Below are positions 44,960 to 54,201 of a stretch of DNA of 64,000 nucleotides, piece after piece. Under the pieces are notes generated by a model. It was given only the letters and a program-made list of their open reading frames with translations, had not been told where the DNA came from and did no database searches. Each line of letters opens with the position of its first letter. Position 1 is the first letter of the stretch. This DNA comes from JAIBCM01 sp041395165 (lineage in GTDB: Bacteria; Verrucomicrobiota; Verrucomicrobiia; JADLBR01; JAIBCM01), in NCBI GenBank assembly GCA_041395165.1, contig JAWLBA010000005.1, positions 46,930 through 110,929 of the forward strand, written 5' to 3'. A program made the position numbers and the translations under genes.

Positions 44960-45520
44960 ATGATACGCAAATTGGGATGGTTAAACAGTTTAGCTTTGTG
45001 GATAGGTTTGTCAGCTTTTGATGCGAATCCGAGCAAGGACAGCCATCGATTGCAGCCCTATGTGCCGGGTAAGCGGTTTGATATTTTTGCTGGTGATCCG
45101 GAACGTATTCGTCGAGTCAATGAAATTCGTAGGGAAGATTTTCAAGTTAGCACTATTATTGAGCCTTCACCGGTTATTTTGGAAAATGATCAACCTTTGC
45201 CTACGATTAAAGCGGGCATTGTTGTGATCAGCCAAGCAAAACGTCCCAAAACGCTTTCTTTTCCAGATGCTCAACGTGTTGAAGTTGTATTTCGCGAAAA
45301 GAAAGGAAAAGAAGTCTATCGATGGTCTACTGGAAAGCGTTTCATTCAGGCGATCGGTACTTCTATGGTGATGCCTGGAGAACGGCTTGTTTTTTGGGTT
45401 GATGTGTCTTTAAGTCGATGGGGAAAAAAACCGCAAGCGGGCACTTATGAAATGGAAGCCGTGTTGGCAAATTACTCGGATTTTGTAGCAAGCACTAATT
45501 TAGTGATTAAAAACGGTTAG
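44960..45520 (+). CDS. secreted protein with BsuPI-like domain
   Basis: The 186-aa protein has a short hydrophobic signal (GWLNSLALWIGLSAFDA). From ~95 to 180 it resembles the BsuPI (intracellular proteinase inhibitor) beta domain: SFPDAQRVEVVFREKKGKEV, YRWSTGKRFIQAIGTSMVMP, GERLVFWVDV and AGTYEMEAVLANYSDF match its W-S-x-G-x-x-F-x-Q, P-G-E and G-x-Y-x-x-x-A landmarks. It would be an Ig-like exported binding domain. Flanked by two other exported proteins of unknown role. Intact. Confidence 0.65.
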   Translation: MIRKLGWLNSLALWIGLSAFDANPSKDSHRLQPYVPGKRFDIFAGDPERIRRVNEIRREDFQVSTIIEPSPVILENDQPLPTIKAGIVVISQAKRPKTLSFPDAQRVEVVFREKKGKEVYRWSTGKRFIQAIGTSMVMPGERLVFWVDVSLSRWGKKPQAGTYEMEAVLANYSDFVASTNLVIKNG

Positions 45521-45521
45521 T

Positions 45522-46061
45522 TTATTTGTTTTTATTAAGAATTTCTTTGATTTCTTCGATCGTCAATGCTTTTTCTTTTTTCATTTGAAGCGAACGAGAA
45601 ACATTGACTGGTAAATTGCCTTGATAATCTTTGACAGGATATTTTCCTGAAAATCCCGGAGCTTCTTTGAAGGAAAAAGCAGTGGCTGATTTAGTCTGAT
45701 AAGGCTCTTCAGAAGAAAATGTCTTGTTTTGCCAGGCAAAAGTGGAAAGTTTCATGGTATTAGCACGATCCGCTAAAAATGAGTGAGGTAAAGTTTTTTC
45801 AAATTTTTTATTGGCAAAATAAGGTGTTTTATCCCAAGTGAAACGCTCAGTTTTAGCCGATTGATCAAAAGATAATGATTTATTGAAAAATAAAGCAGAA
45901 TGATTAAAGGAAAAATTTTTGGCGTGAAATTCGCGTTGCGCTAAAGCACTGGTTTTATTTCGATCGATTTGGCGGTTGGGATCATAAAGATCTTGCAATA
46001 AATCGGCGTGAAGACTGACCGAAATAGAAAAAAAGATAATCATGAGATAAAGTGATCTCAT
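45522..46061 (-). CDS. secreted repeat-like protein, unknown function
   Basis: The 179-aa protein has a clear signal peptide (LYLMIIFFSISVSLHA). The mature part shows a loose aromatic/Lys periodicity: FSFNHSALFFNKS, FTWDKTPYF, FAWQNKTF, FSFKEAPGFSGKYPVKDYQG. That suggests degenerate ~25-residue units, then a Lys/Glu helix (KKEKALTIEEIKEILNKNK). I do not recognise the family. It sits tail-to-tail with the BsuPI-like gene, two bases apart, and 37 bases after proS ends on the same strand. Confidence 0.6.
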   Translation of the reverse strand: MRSLYLMIIFFSISVSLHADLLQDLYDPNRQIDRNKTSALAQREFHAKNFSFNHSALFFNKSLSFDQSAKTERFTWDKTPYFANKKFEKTLPHSFLADRANTMKLSTFAWQNKTFSSEEPYQTKSATAFSFKEAPGFSGKYPVKDYQGNLPVNVSRSLQMKKEKALTIEEIKEILNKNK

Positions 46062-46098
46062 ATCTTTAAATTTATTTTATCCTATTAAAATTACCAGT

Positions 46099-47810
46099 TT
46101 ATTTTTCTTTTAAGTAATCAATAATCCAAGCAACCGTTTCGGTTGGAGAAAGAATTTTGCTTTCTTTTTCGTCACGCAGTTTAATCTCGACACCACCTGC
46201 TTTTTTGGATTTTTCTCCAACAGTTATACGAATGGGGAAGCCAACCAGATCGGCATCTTTAAATTTAATTCCAGGTCTTTCGTCGCGGTCATCTAATAAA
46301 GAATCAATACCGCGACTGTTTAATTCGTTTTGTAAAGTTTCAGCGTCGGCGAGCAAGGTTTGGTCTAATAGCGTAATCACAACTGGGAAGGGAGCGATAG
46401 TGGCAGGCCAAAGGATGCCGTTATCGTCGTGGTTTTGTTCGATCACGGCTTGCAAAGAACGGGTGACGCCGATTCCGTAGCAACCCATAACCATGAGCTG
46501 ACTTTTTCCTTGAGCATCTAAAAAATTGGCGCCAAGCGCTTCGCTATATTTCGTTCCCAGTTTAAAAACGTGGCCGACTTCAATGGCGCGTTGAATGGTT
46601 AATGGTTTTCCCTCTAACGATTTTTCACCTTCCAGGACGGTTCGTAGAGAGCAGAAACGATCCACGGAAATATCGCGAGTAACATCAACATTTTTGAGAT
46701 GAAATCCATCCTCATTAGCTCCTGTGACCATGCCTTTTTGATTTTGAAGTGTGTCATCAGCGAAAATTTGATGAATTTGTTTTTTGATGTCACCAACCGC
46801 ACCTAAACTTCCAGGATTGGCGCCTAACGCTTGTTGAATTTCTTGAGCGGTGGCCGGTCGGCATTCATTGAAACCGAGTGCGCTAACTTTGGCTTCATTC
46901 AAAGAATGATCACCACGAATTAAGAAAATATTTAATTTCATCACAAAGATAAACTAAAGTTTTGATTTGATCACGGGCTGCGACGTTGTGTTTTTGGGTT
47001 AAATCTTCAATCGTTACAACATCAGGAGTCGCGAATTTTTCGATGGCCAAAGTTTGTGTGGGATTGTCGCGAGGATGATGCTGGCTGATTGCTTTTTCAA
47101 TAGCAGCCGCATAGGAACCGTCTTCGGTAAAAACAATTTCGCTTTCGCCAACAGAGCAAGGAACGGAAAATTCGTGCGAAAAACTTCCGCCCATCACACC
47201 CGTGTCAGCTTCGACGACCATTGCTTTCAAACCTATACGCGAAAAAATTCGTTCATAAGCTTGATACATTTTTTGATAAGAAACCGTGGCCGCTTCGTCC
47301 GTAGCATCAAAACTATAAGCGTCTTTCATGCTGAACTCTTTAGCGCGCATCAAACCAAACCGAGGACGAATTTCATTACGAAACTTAGTTTGGATTTGGT
47401 AAAATGTTTTAGGTAAATGACGGTAAGAATTGAGATTGGTGGCAACGAGATCGGTAATGACTTCTTCATGAGTTGGAGCTAAGACCGAATTCGGATTCCT
47501 CCTCTTTTTTCTTCGAGCACTTGCGCGCGAAACATGACCGGTTTTGCTGCGACATAACGTGGGCCGCGTTTCCAAAGTTCTACAGGTTGCAAAGCTGGCA
47601 TAAGAAGTTCTTGAGCGCCTGCGCGATTCATTTCTTCGCGAATAATGGTTTCAATTTTCGTAACACACGAAGTCTAATGGTAAAAAAGTGTAAATGCCGC
47701 CCGCTGGCTTTCGTGCTAAACCGGCGCGCAAAAGTAAAACGATGACTTGCAATTTCGGCATCTGCCGGAGCTTCACGCAAGGTGGGAATAAGGAGTTGTG
47801 ACCAACGCAT
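46099..47810 (-). pseudogene. proS: prolyl-tRNA synthetase, at least five frameshifts
   Basis: Three overlapping frames (47628-47810, 46910-47575, 46099-46944) plus a fourth piece make up a bacterial-type ProRS of ~570 aa. It begins MRWSQLLIPTLREAPADAE. Shifted pieces give RKPAGGIYTFLPL and NRAGAQELLMPALQPVELW. Then come APTHEEVITDL (motif 2 region) and FGLMRAKEFSMKDAYSFDAT, an INS-type editing domain, and the C-terminal GCYGIGVTRSLQAVIEQNHD (motif 3). Breaks occur near 47735, 47690, 47665, 47505 and 46935. As the gene is essential, either these are sequence errors or another proS exists elsewhere. Confidence 0.85.
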
Positions 47811-47910
47811 ATCAAAATAGGCATTAGAATTAGGAATTAAGTATTAAAGTCAAACCTCATCCTTTCTACTTCTCACTTCTCACTTTTAATTTCTTACTTT
47901 AAATTGAGTC

Positions 47911-48725
47911 GTGCTTCAAAAAGTAAAAAATATCCTCAGTTTTGTTCGTTTTTCTCACACTGTTTTTGCTTTGCCTTTTGCTTTGGTAGCGATGTTGGTA
48001 GCGGCAAGTGGATTGCCAGCGCTTTCGGTTATTATTTGGATTTTAGTGTGCTTAGTTTCTGCGCGAACAGCAGCGATGGCTTTTAATCGGTGCGCAGATT
48101 GGGAATGGGATAAGCAGAATCCTCGCACGGAAGGGAGACATCGCTTGGTTTCAAAACGATGGGCGCGGTTGTTGGTTTGTAGCGCGTTGTTGATTTTTGT
48201 TTGGGGAACTTGGCAGCTGAATTTATTATGTCTTTTACTTTCGCCTGTGGCAGTTTTTTTGATCTTTTTTATTCGTTAACCAAACGTTTTACGGCTTTTC
48301 TCATTTTTTTTGGGCTTGGCTCTTGCAGCGGCTCCAGAGTGGGAGCTTGGGCTGGGGTGACGGGTTCTTTGTGCTTGGCAGCCTTGGATTTATCCTTGTG
48401 CGTTTGTCGTGGGTTTTTGGTTTTGATTTGATTTATGCTACCCAAGACACGGTTTTTGATCAAAAAGAGTGGGGCTTTATTCCTTTCCCGTGCGCTATGG
48501 GAATGAAGCAACGTTTCGATTGGCTCAATTTTTACATGGGTTGGCTTGGGTTATTCTTGCAGGTTTCGGTTTGCTTTCTGGGTTTAGTTGGAGATATTGG
48601 TTAGGATTTGATCGGTGTGGCTTTATGGTTCGAACATAGTTTGGCGCGTAGTGGAGATGTGAAAAAAATTAATTTGGCTTTTTTTCAAGTTAACGCGCTC
48701 GTGGGAGTATTTTATTGTTGAGCGT
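47911..48725 (+). pseudogene. mqnP: UbiA-type prenyltransferase of menaquinone synthesis (MqnP-like), frameshifted
   Basis: From the GTG at 47911 the frame gives ILSFVRFSHTVFALPFALVA and AMAFNRCADWEWDKQNPRTE, the first prenyl-diphosphate-binding N-R-x-x-D motif, then stops at 48279. Continuations in other frames (LTKRFTAF, GAWAGVTGSL, FDLIYATQD) give the second aspartate motif region and late helices to ~48720. Three or more indels would be needed. MqnP prenylates 1,4-dihydroxy-6-naphthoate. The placement directly before mqnE, mqnA and mqnC favours MqnP over UbiA. The symbol is by context. Confidence 0.7.
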
Positions 48726-48737
48726 TATTTGGGAGTT

Positions 48738-49858
48738 ATGGAAAAAGTTGATTCGACAAGTGGGTTTGGAAAAGGTGGCTGAGAAGATTTTTCTCAACAA
48801 CGTTTAACCTCAGAGGAGGCGTTGCAATTATATGAAAGCAATAATCTTCAAGTTTTAGGCTTTTTAGCGAACGCAATACGGGTTAGAAAAAACAGCAATG
48901 GCCGACTTATCTCAAAAATCGTTACATTAATTATTCCAATATTTGCATTTTGAGTTGTCAATTTTGTTCTTTTGCTCGGAAAAAACGTGAACCAGGCGCT
49001 TTTGAATATGCCATTGATGAAATGGTAAAAATGGCTGGAGAGGCTGTAAAGGAAGGAGCAACGGAATTACATATTGTGGGTGGGTTGCATCCTACTTTAT
49101 CCTGGAATTATTATTTGGAAATGTTGCGTGCTTTGAAATCGGTTTCTCCTGAGTTGCATTTAAAAATTTTTACAGCAATCGAGATTCGTCATTTGGCAGA
49201 GCGTGTGGCCAAAAAATCGATTCGCGAAACTTTGGAAATTTTGCGTGAAAATGGGTTGGGTTCTTTAACGGGTGGAGGAGCAGAAATTTTTGATCCTGAA
49301 ATTCGTGATAAGATTTGTCGTGGAAAGGAGACGGCTGAAGAATGGTTGGAGGTGCATCGTATTTGGCATGAAATGGGCGGACACAGCACGTGCACGATGT
49401 TGTATGGGCATGTGGAAAACAAAAAACAGCGTGTGGATCATTTGAATCGACTGCGTCAACTTCAAGATGAAACGGGCGGTTTTACGGGTTTTATTCCTCT
49501 GCCTTTTCAACCTGAGGATAATGAGTTGTCGTATGTGCAGAAAACTTCAGGTTACGAAGATTTGAAAAACTTGGCGGTGTGTCGTCTCTATTTAGATAAT
49601 ATTCCGCATGTTACGGCTTATTGGATTGGGTTTGGCGTTTCTTTGGCACAAGTGGCGTTAAGTTATGGTGCTGATGATTTGCATGGGACGATTATGGAAG
49701 AAAAAATTTTTCATATGGCCGGTGCATCGAGTCCTCAAGCTTTAACAGAAAATAAATTGAGGCAATTGATTCAAGAAACGGGTCGAGAACCGCGTCAACG
49801 CGATAGTTTTTATCGGTTAGTAGAAAGGGAGCCGAGCGAAGAAGTTGTTACTGCGTGA
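48738..49858 (+). pseudogene. mqnE: aminofutalosine synthase, N-terminus frameshifted
   Basis: The C-terminal ~300 residues are open from ~48887. The radical-SAM cluster motif is complete as YSNICILSCQFCSFARKK (C-x3-C-x2-C) once the frame is read from 48905. VGGLHPTLSWNYYLEMLRAL and LGSLTGGGAEIFDPEIRDKI are MqnE-type. Upstream, RLTSEEALQLYESNNLQVLG and LIRQVGLEKVAEKIF lie in other frames, with breaks near 48887 (A run) and 48795. MqnE joins aminodeoxychorismate-derived 3-enolpyruvylbenzoate to adenosine using SAM. The GTG of mqnA overlaps its stop by four bases. Confidence 0.85.
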
Positions 49859-50574
49859 AAACTCGTGTTGGATCAGTTCCTTATTTGAATGCAAAACCTT
49901 TAACCGAAGGATTGGATGCAGTCATTTATGAAGTGCCTTCGCGTCTGGCTGAGTGTTTGAGAAGGGGAGAGTTGGATGCCGCTCTGGTGCCAGTTTTGGA
50001 GGTGTTGGAGTGGCCGAATTATGAGATAGTGGAGGGATGTGCTATTGGCAGTAAGCGTGAGGTGAAATCGGTTTTTTTAACTTATCCTTTGCATGAAAAA
50101 GTTCGCATTGCCACGGATCTTGAATCGAAAACTTCTGTAGCGCTGGCAAAAATTATCCTCGAAAAAGATATGAATTTTAAGACGCAATGGGTTGAGCCTG
50201 AAGAAAAATTCGAAGCGCAACTTATGATTGGTGATCGAGCCCTCAATTTTCGTAAGAATTATCCGCAAGTGCCTGTTTTGGATTTGGCGCAGGCATGGCA
50301 TCAAAAGCGCCAACTTCCTTTTGTGTTTGCGGTTTGGGCAATCCGTTCCGAGTTTCAAGAAAAGCGAACGCTGGTAGAACAATTAAGGGAAGCAAAAGAA
50401 AAAGGAGTCAAACAGGTCGAGAAATATGCGGCAAATATTGAGGAAGAAATTTATTTAAAACAAAATATTTCTTACGAGTTGGGAGAGCTTGAAAAAAAGG
50501 CAATTTTGCGATTTCAAGAAGAGTTATTATCGTTAGGATTAGTAAAAGAACATTTGGCTTTGCATTGGTTATGA
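49855..50574 (+). CDS. mqnA: chorismate dehydratase
   Basis: The 239-aa protein starts at a GTG overlapping the mqnE stop. RVGSVPYLNAKPLTEGLDAV is the MqnA/MqnD-type start, with the SVxYLNAxP signature. RRGELDAALVPVLEVL and LIGDRALNF (ending the EAQLMIGDRALNFR segment) follow, then LDLAQAWHQKRQLPFVFAVW. It makes 3-[(1-carboxyvinyl)oxy]benzoate from chorismate, the first futalosine-pathway step. It overlaps mqnC by four bases. Intact. Confidence 0.92.
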   Translation: MKTRVGSVPYLNAKPLTEGLDAVIYEVPSRLAECLRRGELDAALVPVLEVLEWPNYEIVEGCAIGSKREVKSVFLTYPLHEKVRIATDLESKTSVALAKIILEKDMNFKTQWVEPEEKFEAQLMIGDRALNFRKNYPQVPVLDLAQAWHQKRQLPFVFAVWAIRSEFQEKRTLVEQLREAKEKGVKQVEKYAANIEEEIYLKQNISYELGELEKKAILRFQEELLSLGLVKEHLALHWL

Positions 50575-51656
50575 TTGCGTCAACTACCGAGATTCAAGAT
50601 AAAGTGCTAGCGGACGATCGCATTACCGTTCCTGAGGCGCGATCGCTCTATGATTTGCCTTTGCCGGAGTTGGGTTTTTTGGCTTCGGAGCGGAAGCGTC
50701 AAAAAAAAGAAAATGCTTATGGGGGTCGTGGTGATCGCATTGTGACTTATATTATTGATCGCAATATTAATTACACCAATGTGTGTAATGTTTACTGTAA
50801 ATTTTGCGCTTTTTATCGCACGGAAAAAGACGACGACCATTATGTGTTAAGTCCGGAACAGATTGGCGAAAAAATTCAGGAGTTAGTCGAAATCGGAGGA
50901 ACACAAATTTTGATGCAAGGTGGGCACCATCCGAAATTAACTTTGGATTATTATCTGGATTTGTTGCGTTATATTAAAAAACATTTTCCCGCGATTAATA
51001 TTCATGGTTTTTCACCGCCGGAATTTAATCATTTTGCTGAAGTGTTCCAGTTGCCTTTAGAAGAGGTCATTCGTTTATTTAAAGAAGCGGGTTTAGGTTC
51101 GATTCCGGGCGGTGGCGGCGAAATTTTGGTGGATCGTGTGCGACAACGTATTGCGCCATTAAAATGTGATTCAGAGAATTGGTTGCGCGTGATGGATATT
51201 GCGCATGGGTTGGGATTGAATTCTAGTGCGACTATGATGTTCGGTCATGTGGAAACGGTTGAAGATCGTTTGGAACATTTAGCTAAGTTGCGGGACCAAC
51301 AGGATAAAACGGGCGGTTTTACAGCATTTATTTGTTGGACCTTTCAACCGGATCATACCAAATTGAAAGCGCAACCTGTGGGTTCTCACGAATATCTCCG
51401 CATGCAAGCTTTGAGCCGAATTTTTCTCGATAATTTTGATAATGTTCAATCTTCTTGGGTCACGCAAGGACCGCAGATTGGTCAGATTGCCCTTCAATTT
51501 GGCGCTAATGATTTTGGGTCAGTGATGATGGAAGAAAATGTGGTTTCGAGTGCGGGCACAACATTTCGACTGGATGCCGATGAAATGAAGCGACTCATTA
51601 GTGAAATGGGTTATGAACCTCATCAACGCGATAACTGGTATCGATTGCTGAATTAG
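50571..51656 (+). CDS. mqnC: cyclic dehypoxanthine futalosine synthase
   Basis: The start is the ATG at 50571 overlapping the mqnA stop (361 aa). This radical-SAM enzyme has NVCNVYCKFCAFYRTEKDDD (C-x3-C-x2-C cluster), ILMQGGHHPKLTLDYYLDLL, GLGSIPGGGGEILVDRVR and the C-terminal MGYEPHQRDNWYRLL typical of MqnC. It cyclises dehypoxanthine futalosine. It is a close relative of mqnE two genes upstream. MqnB and MqnD are not in the window. Intact. Confidence 0.94.
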   Translation: MIASTTEIQDKVLADDRITVPEARSLYDLPLPELGFLASERKRQKKENAYGGRGDRIVTYIIDRNINYTNVCNVYCKFCAFYRTEKDDDHYVLSPEQIGEKIQELVEIGGTQILMQGGHHPKLTLDYYLDLLRYIKKHFPAINIHGFSPPEFNHFAEVFQLPLEEVIRLFKEAGLGSIPGGGGEILVDRVRQRIAPLKCDSENWLRVMDIAHGLGLNSSATMMFGHVETVEDRLEHLAKLRDQQDKTGGFTAFICWTFQPDHTKLKAQPVGSHEYLRMQALSRIFLDNFDNVQSSWVTQGPQIGQIALQFGANDFGSVMMEENVVSSAGTTFRLDADEMKRLISEMGYEPHQRDNWYRLLN

Positions 51657-51695
51657 ACTTGCCTCGTGAAGAATTGCCATTCATAACGTTGCTTT

Positions 51696-52331
51696 ATGAG
51701 TTCGACACCTAAAAAAGAAGCCGCAGTCCATTTGGAAGATTTGGAAGGAAGTTTTTTCTGGGAAAAATATAAGCTATGGATTATTGCACTTATTTTTGTC
51801 GGATTGGCTGCTGCTATTTTTTATACTTATGCGCGTGTGACCAAAGCGTCGCTCAATACCAAGGCACAGCAATTTTTTGATACACAAGAAACTACGGAAG
51901 ATTAGCAAAAGGTAGTGGATCAATATCCGGGCACACCGGCTTCGGCTCAAGCGTTGCTTTTTATGGGTGGAAAATTTTACTATGATCAAAAATGGGATAA
52001 AACAATCAATGCTTATACAAAATTTTTGCAGCTTTTTCCTCAGCACGATTTTGCTCCGAATGCTTTGATGGGGTTAGGAGCTGTTTATGAGGCAAGAGGA
52101 GAATTAGACTTGGCGTTGGTTCAATACAAAAAAGTGTTTGAACAATTCCCGCAATCGTATCGGGCAGCTGAAGCGCGGTTGGCAGTGGCTCAGGTTGATG
52201 AAAGTAAAGGAATGAAAGCGCAAGCTAAACAAACTTATGAGAGCATTCCCGCTGCTTATCCTCAGAGCGTGTGGCGCAATTTTGCAGCAGAACAAGTCAA
52301 ACGATTAGAAGCTGAAAAAAAATCAGGCTAA
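51696..52331 (+). CDS. membrane-anchored TPR protein (YfgM/YbgF-like), interrupted by in-frame TAG
   Basis: The frame MSSTPKKEAAVHLEDLEGSF then a transmembrane helix (WIIALIFVGLAAAIFYTYA) ends at a TAG at 51903-51905. The same frame resumes QKVVDQYPGTPASAQALLFM with three TPR-like units: YYDQKWDKTINAYTKFLQLF, then LGAVYEARGELDLALVQYKK, then VAQVDESKGMKAQAKQTYES. Together ~212 aa, the size of YfgM-like periplasmic TPR proteins. A single substitution explains it. It follows mqnC and is tail-to-tail with the acyltransferase. Confidence 0.75.
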
Positions 52332-53455
52332 AGTTTTTTGGAATTTTTATCAGTCGTAGTAATAAAATATTTTCTTAATTGGCTGATAGGATTTTCTAAT
52401 CCATACCATGATAACGCGGCAACACTCCAAGTCGCAAAACAAAGGATTAGGGCTTGTATCCATTCGTATTGGGGTAGTCCTGAAAGTAATGGAGTTAGAA
52501 AAGGTTTGAGACCTGCTAAAATGAGAACATGATAAAGATAAATGCCGTAACTCATTCTTCCCATAGAAACCAAAATAGGATTGGATAAACATTTTCCAAA
52601 CCATCCAGAAAAACCTTCGACCGCGTGAGCTAAAAAACAGGCCAAGGCCAGAGCCTCCAAAGTTTCTTTCACTGCAATCAACGGAGTTTCGGGATCACCA
52701 CCTCTTAAGAAATGAGCGGTTGCAATGCAGATAATAGCTACTGCAATAGCTCCTTTGGATTTAATCCAGAAATGATAGCGAATTGGTTGCCAAGTTTGTT
52801 TGGCGTAGCTAATCATCGCGCCAATTACCAGTGAGTCGAGACAGCCAAAGGGTAGAACCCAGCGCGTGATTAAAGGAATTTCCCATGTGATACAGATCAC
52901 GCGAAAAATTAAAGCGCTTAAGACAAAACCGATCATAGTTGCCCACAAATAAGTTCGTGAAACAATTAAAATGATGCAAGGCCATAACAAGTAAAACTGT
53001 TCCTGCACAGCAATGGACCAAAAATGTGAAACCATTGGAGGCCATTCGCCACGTAAAGAAATCCAAAAATTGGTCAAAAAAGTTAACGGCCATATCAAAG
53101 ACCCTTGCACTTGAGGAAAACCCAAAATCACACCCAAAGCGATCGCAACATAATAAGCCGGTAGAATACGGAGAAAGCGACGCGCATAAAAATCAGTAAA
53201 GGCACCTGTTAAAGGAAGAGAGCGAGCGTCTATTTTTTTTCTTAATCCTAAAAGTGTGTGAGTGATGAGATAACCGCTCATCACAAAAAAAAGTCTGACA
53301 CCTAAAAGGCCTAAATGCAAAAACTCGGCTACAGGAGTGTAATTGTGGTCTAACAGAATTACTAAAACAGCAACTGCGCGCAAACCATCCAGTTGAGGTT
53401 GATAACGCGAGCGAGGGATGACTCCTAAAGAAGCCTCAGTTTGAGAAGGAACCAT
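52328..53455 (-). CDS. acyltransferase 3 family membrane protein
   Basis: The 375-aa protein with about ten transmembrane helices has the N-terminal signature RYQPQLDGLRAVAVLVILLD, then GVRLFFVMSGYLIT, RRFLRILPAYYVAIALG, and FWSIAVQEQFYLLWPCI. These are landmarks of the OafA/acyltransferase-3 family, with the second conserved motif near the R-R-x-R-I-x-P-x-Y. It transfers acetyl or other acyl groups to envelope glycans, which fits the glycan region of this window. It starts 3 bases after trmD on the same strand. Intact. Confidence 0.88.
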   Translation of the reverse strand: MVPSQTEASLGVIPRSRYQPQLDGLRAVAVLVILLDHNYTPVAEFLHLGLLGVRLFFVMSGYLITHTLLGLRKKIDARSLPLTGAFTDFYARRFLRILPAYYVAIALGVILGFPQVQGSLIWPLTFLTNFWISLRGEWPPMVSHFWSIAVQEQFYLLWPCIILIVSRTYLWATMIGFVLSALIFRVICITWEIPLITRWVLPFGCLDSLVIGAMISYAKQTWQPIRYHFWIKSKGAIAVAIICIATAHFLRGGDPETPLIAVKETLEALALACFLAHAVEGFSGWFGKCLSNPILVSMGRMSYGIYLYHVLILAGLKPFLTPLLSGLPQYEWIQALILCFATWSVAALSWYGLENPISQLRKYFITTTDKNSKKL

Positions 53456-53458
53456 AAA

Positions 53459-54159
53459 TTAAAAATTGGACGGTGTCTTTTGAGATAATAAATCGGGGCG
53501 TTTTTCTTGAGTTCTTAAGTGAGCTTGCTCTGCGCGCCATCGTGCAATGGCTGCGTGATGACCGGAAAGTAAAATTTCTGGAACGTGATGACCGCGAAAA
53601 TCGGGTGGGCGTGTGTAGTGCGGATATTCCAAAAGTGCTTGCGCATGTGATTCTTCATTCGCTGATTGTTCGTCGCCCAAAACACCAGGAATCAAGCGCG
53701 TCACGGCATCGATCACTACTGCGGCAGCTAAAGCACCGTTGGTAATCACGTAATCACCTAAAGAAATTTCATCTGTAGCAAGATGTTGTCGCACTCGTTC
53801 ATCGACTCCTTCGTAATGGCCGCAGATAAGCAAGAAGCGAGGCAGCTTGGATAATTCGGAAGCCTTAGCTTGATCAAAAGGTTTGCCTTGAGGACATAAT
53901 AAAATTCGTGGCACTTCGGAGAATGCATCGCCTAAAATGGTTTCCACGGCATCAAAAGTGGTTCGCAACGCATCACCATACCCGCGCCACCACCATAAGG
54001 TTTGTCGTCGACCGTGCCGTGTTTATCAATCGCAAATTGGCGCAGTTGGTGTAGTTGCAATTTTAAATGACCAGCCATTTGCGCTCGTTTCATCATGCTA
54101 GCATCTAAAGCGCCATGCACGATTTCAGGAAAAAGAGTCACGACATCGACCTGAATCAT
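53459..54159 (-). CDS. trmD: tRNA (guanine37-N1)-methyltransferase, one frameshift
   Basis: The N-terminal piece (53932-54159) has VDVVTLFPEIVHG and DDKPYGGGAGMVMRCEPLL. The C-terminal piece (53459-53968) has RFLLICGHYEGVDERVRQHL, ISLGDYVITNGALAAAVVID and PEILLSGHHAAIARWR. Together they form the SPOUT trefoil-knot TrmD of ~233 aa. One indel near 53950-53960 in a C/G-rich spot joins PLL to DAVETIL. It methylates G37 to prevent frameshifting. The usual neighbours rpsP, rimM and rplS are absent. As the gene is essential, the lesion is most likely a sequence error. Confidence 0.88.
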
Positions 54160-54201
54160 ATTTTTATTTTTTAGCGCAAGAAATCGGGGAGACGAGTTAA
54201 T

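Noticed and set aside
47628..48960. Programmed frameshifting in proS, mqnP and mqnE
   Set aside because: Too many sites, no shared slippery heptamer or downstream structure; consensus error is simpler.
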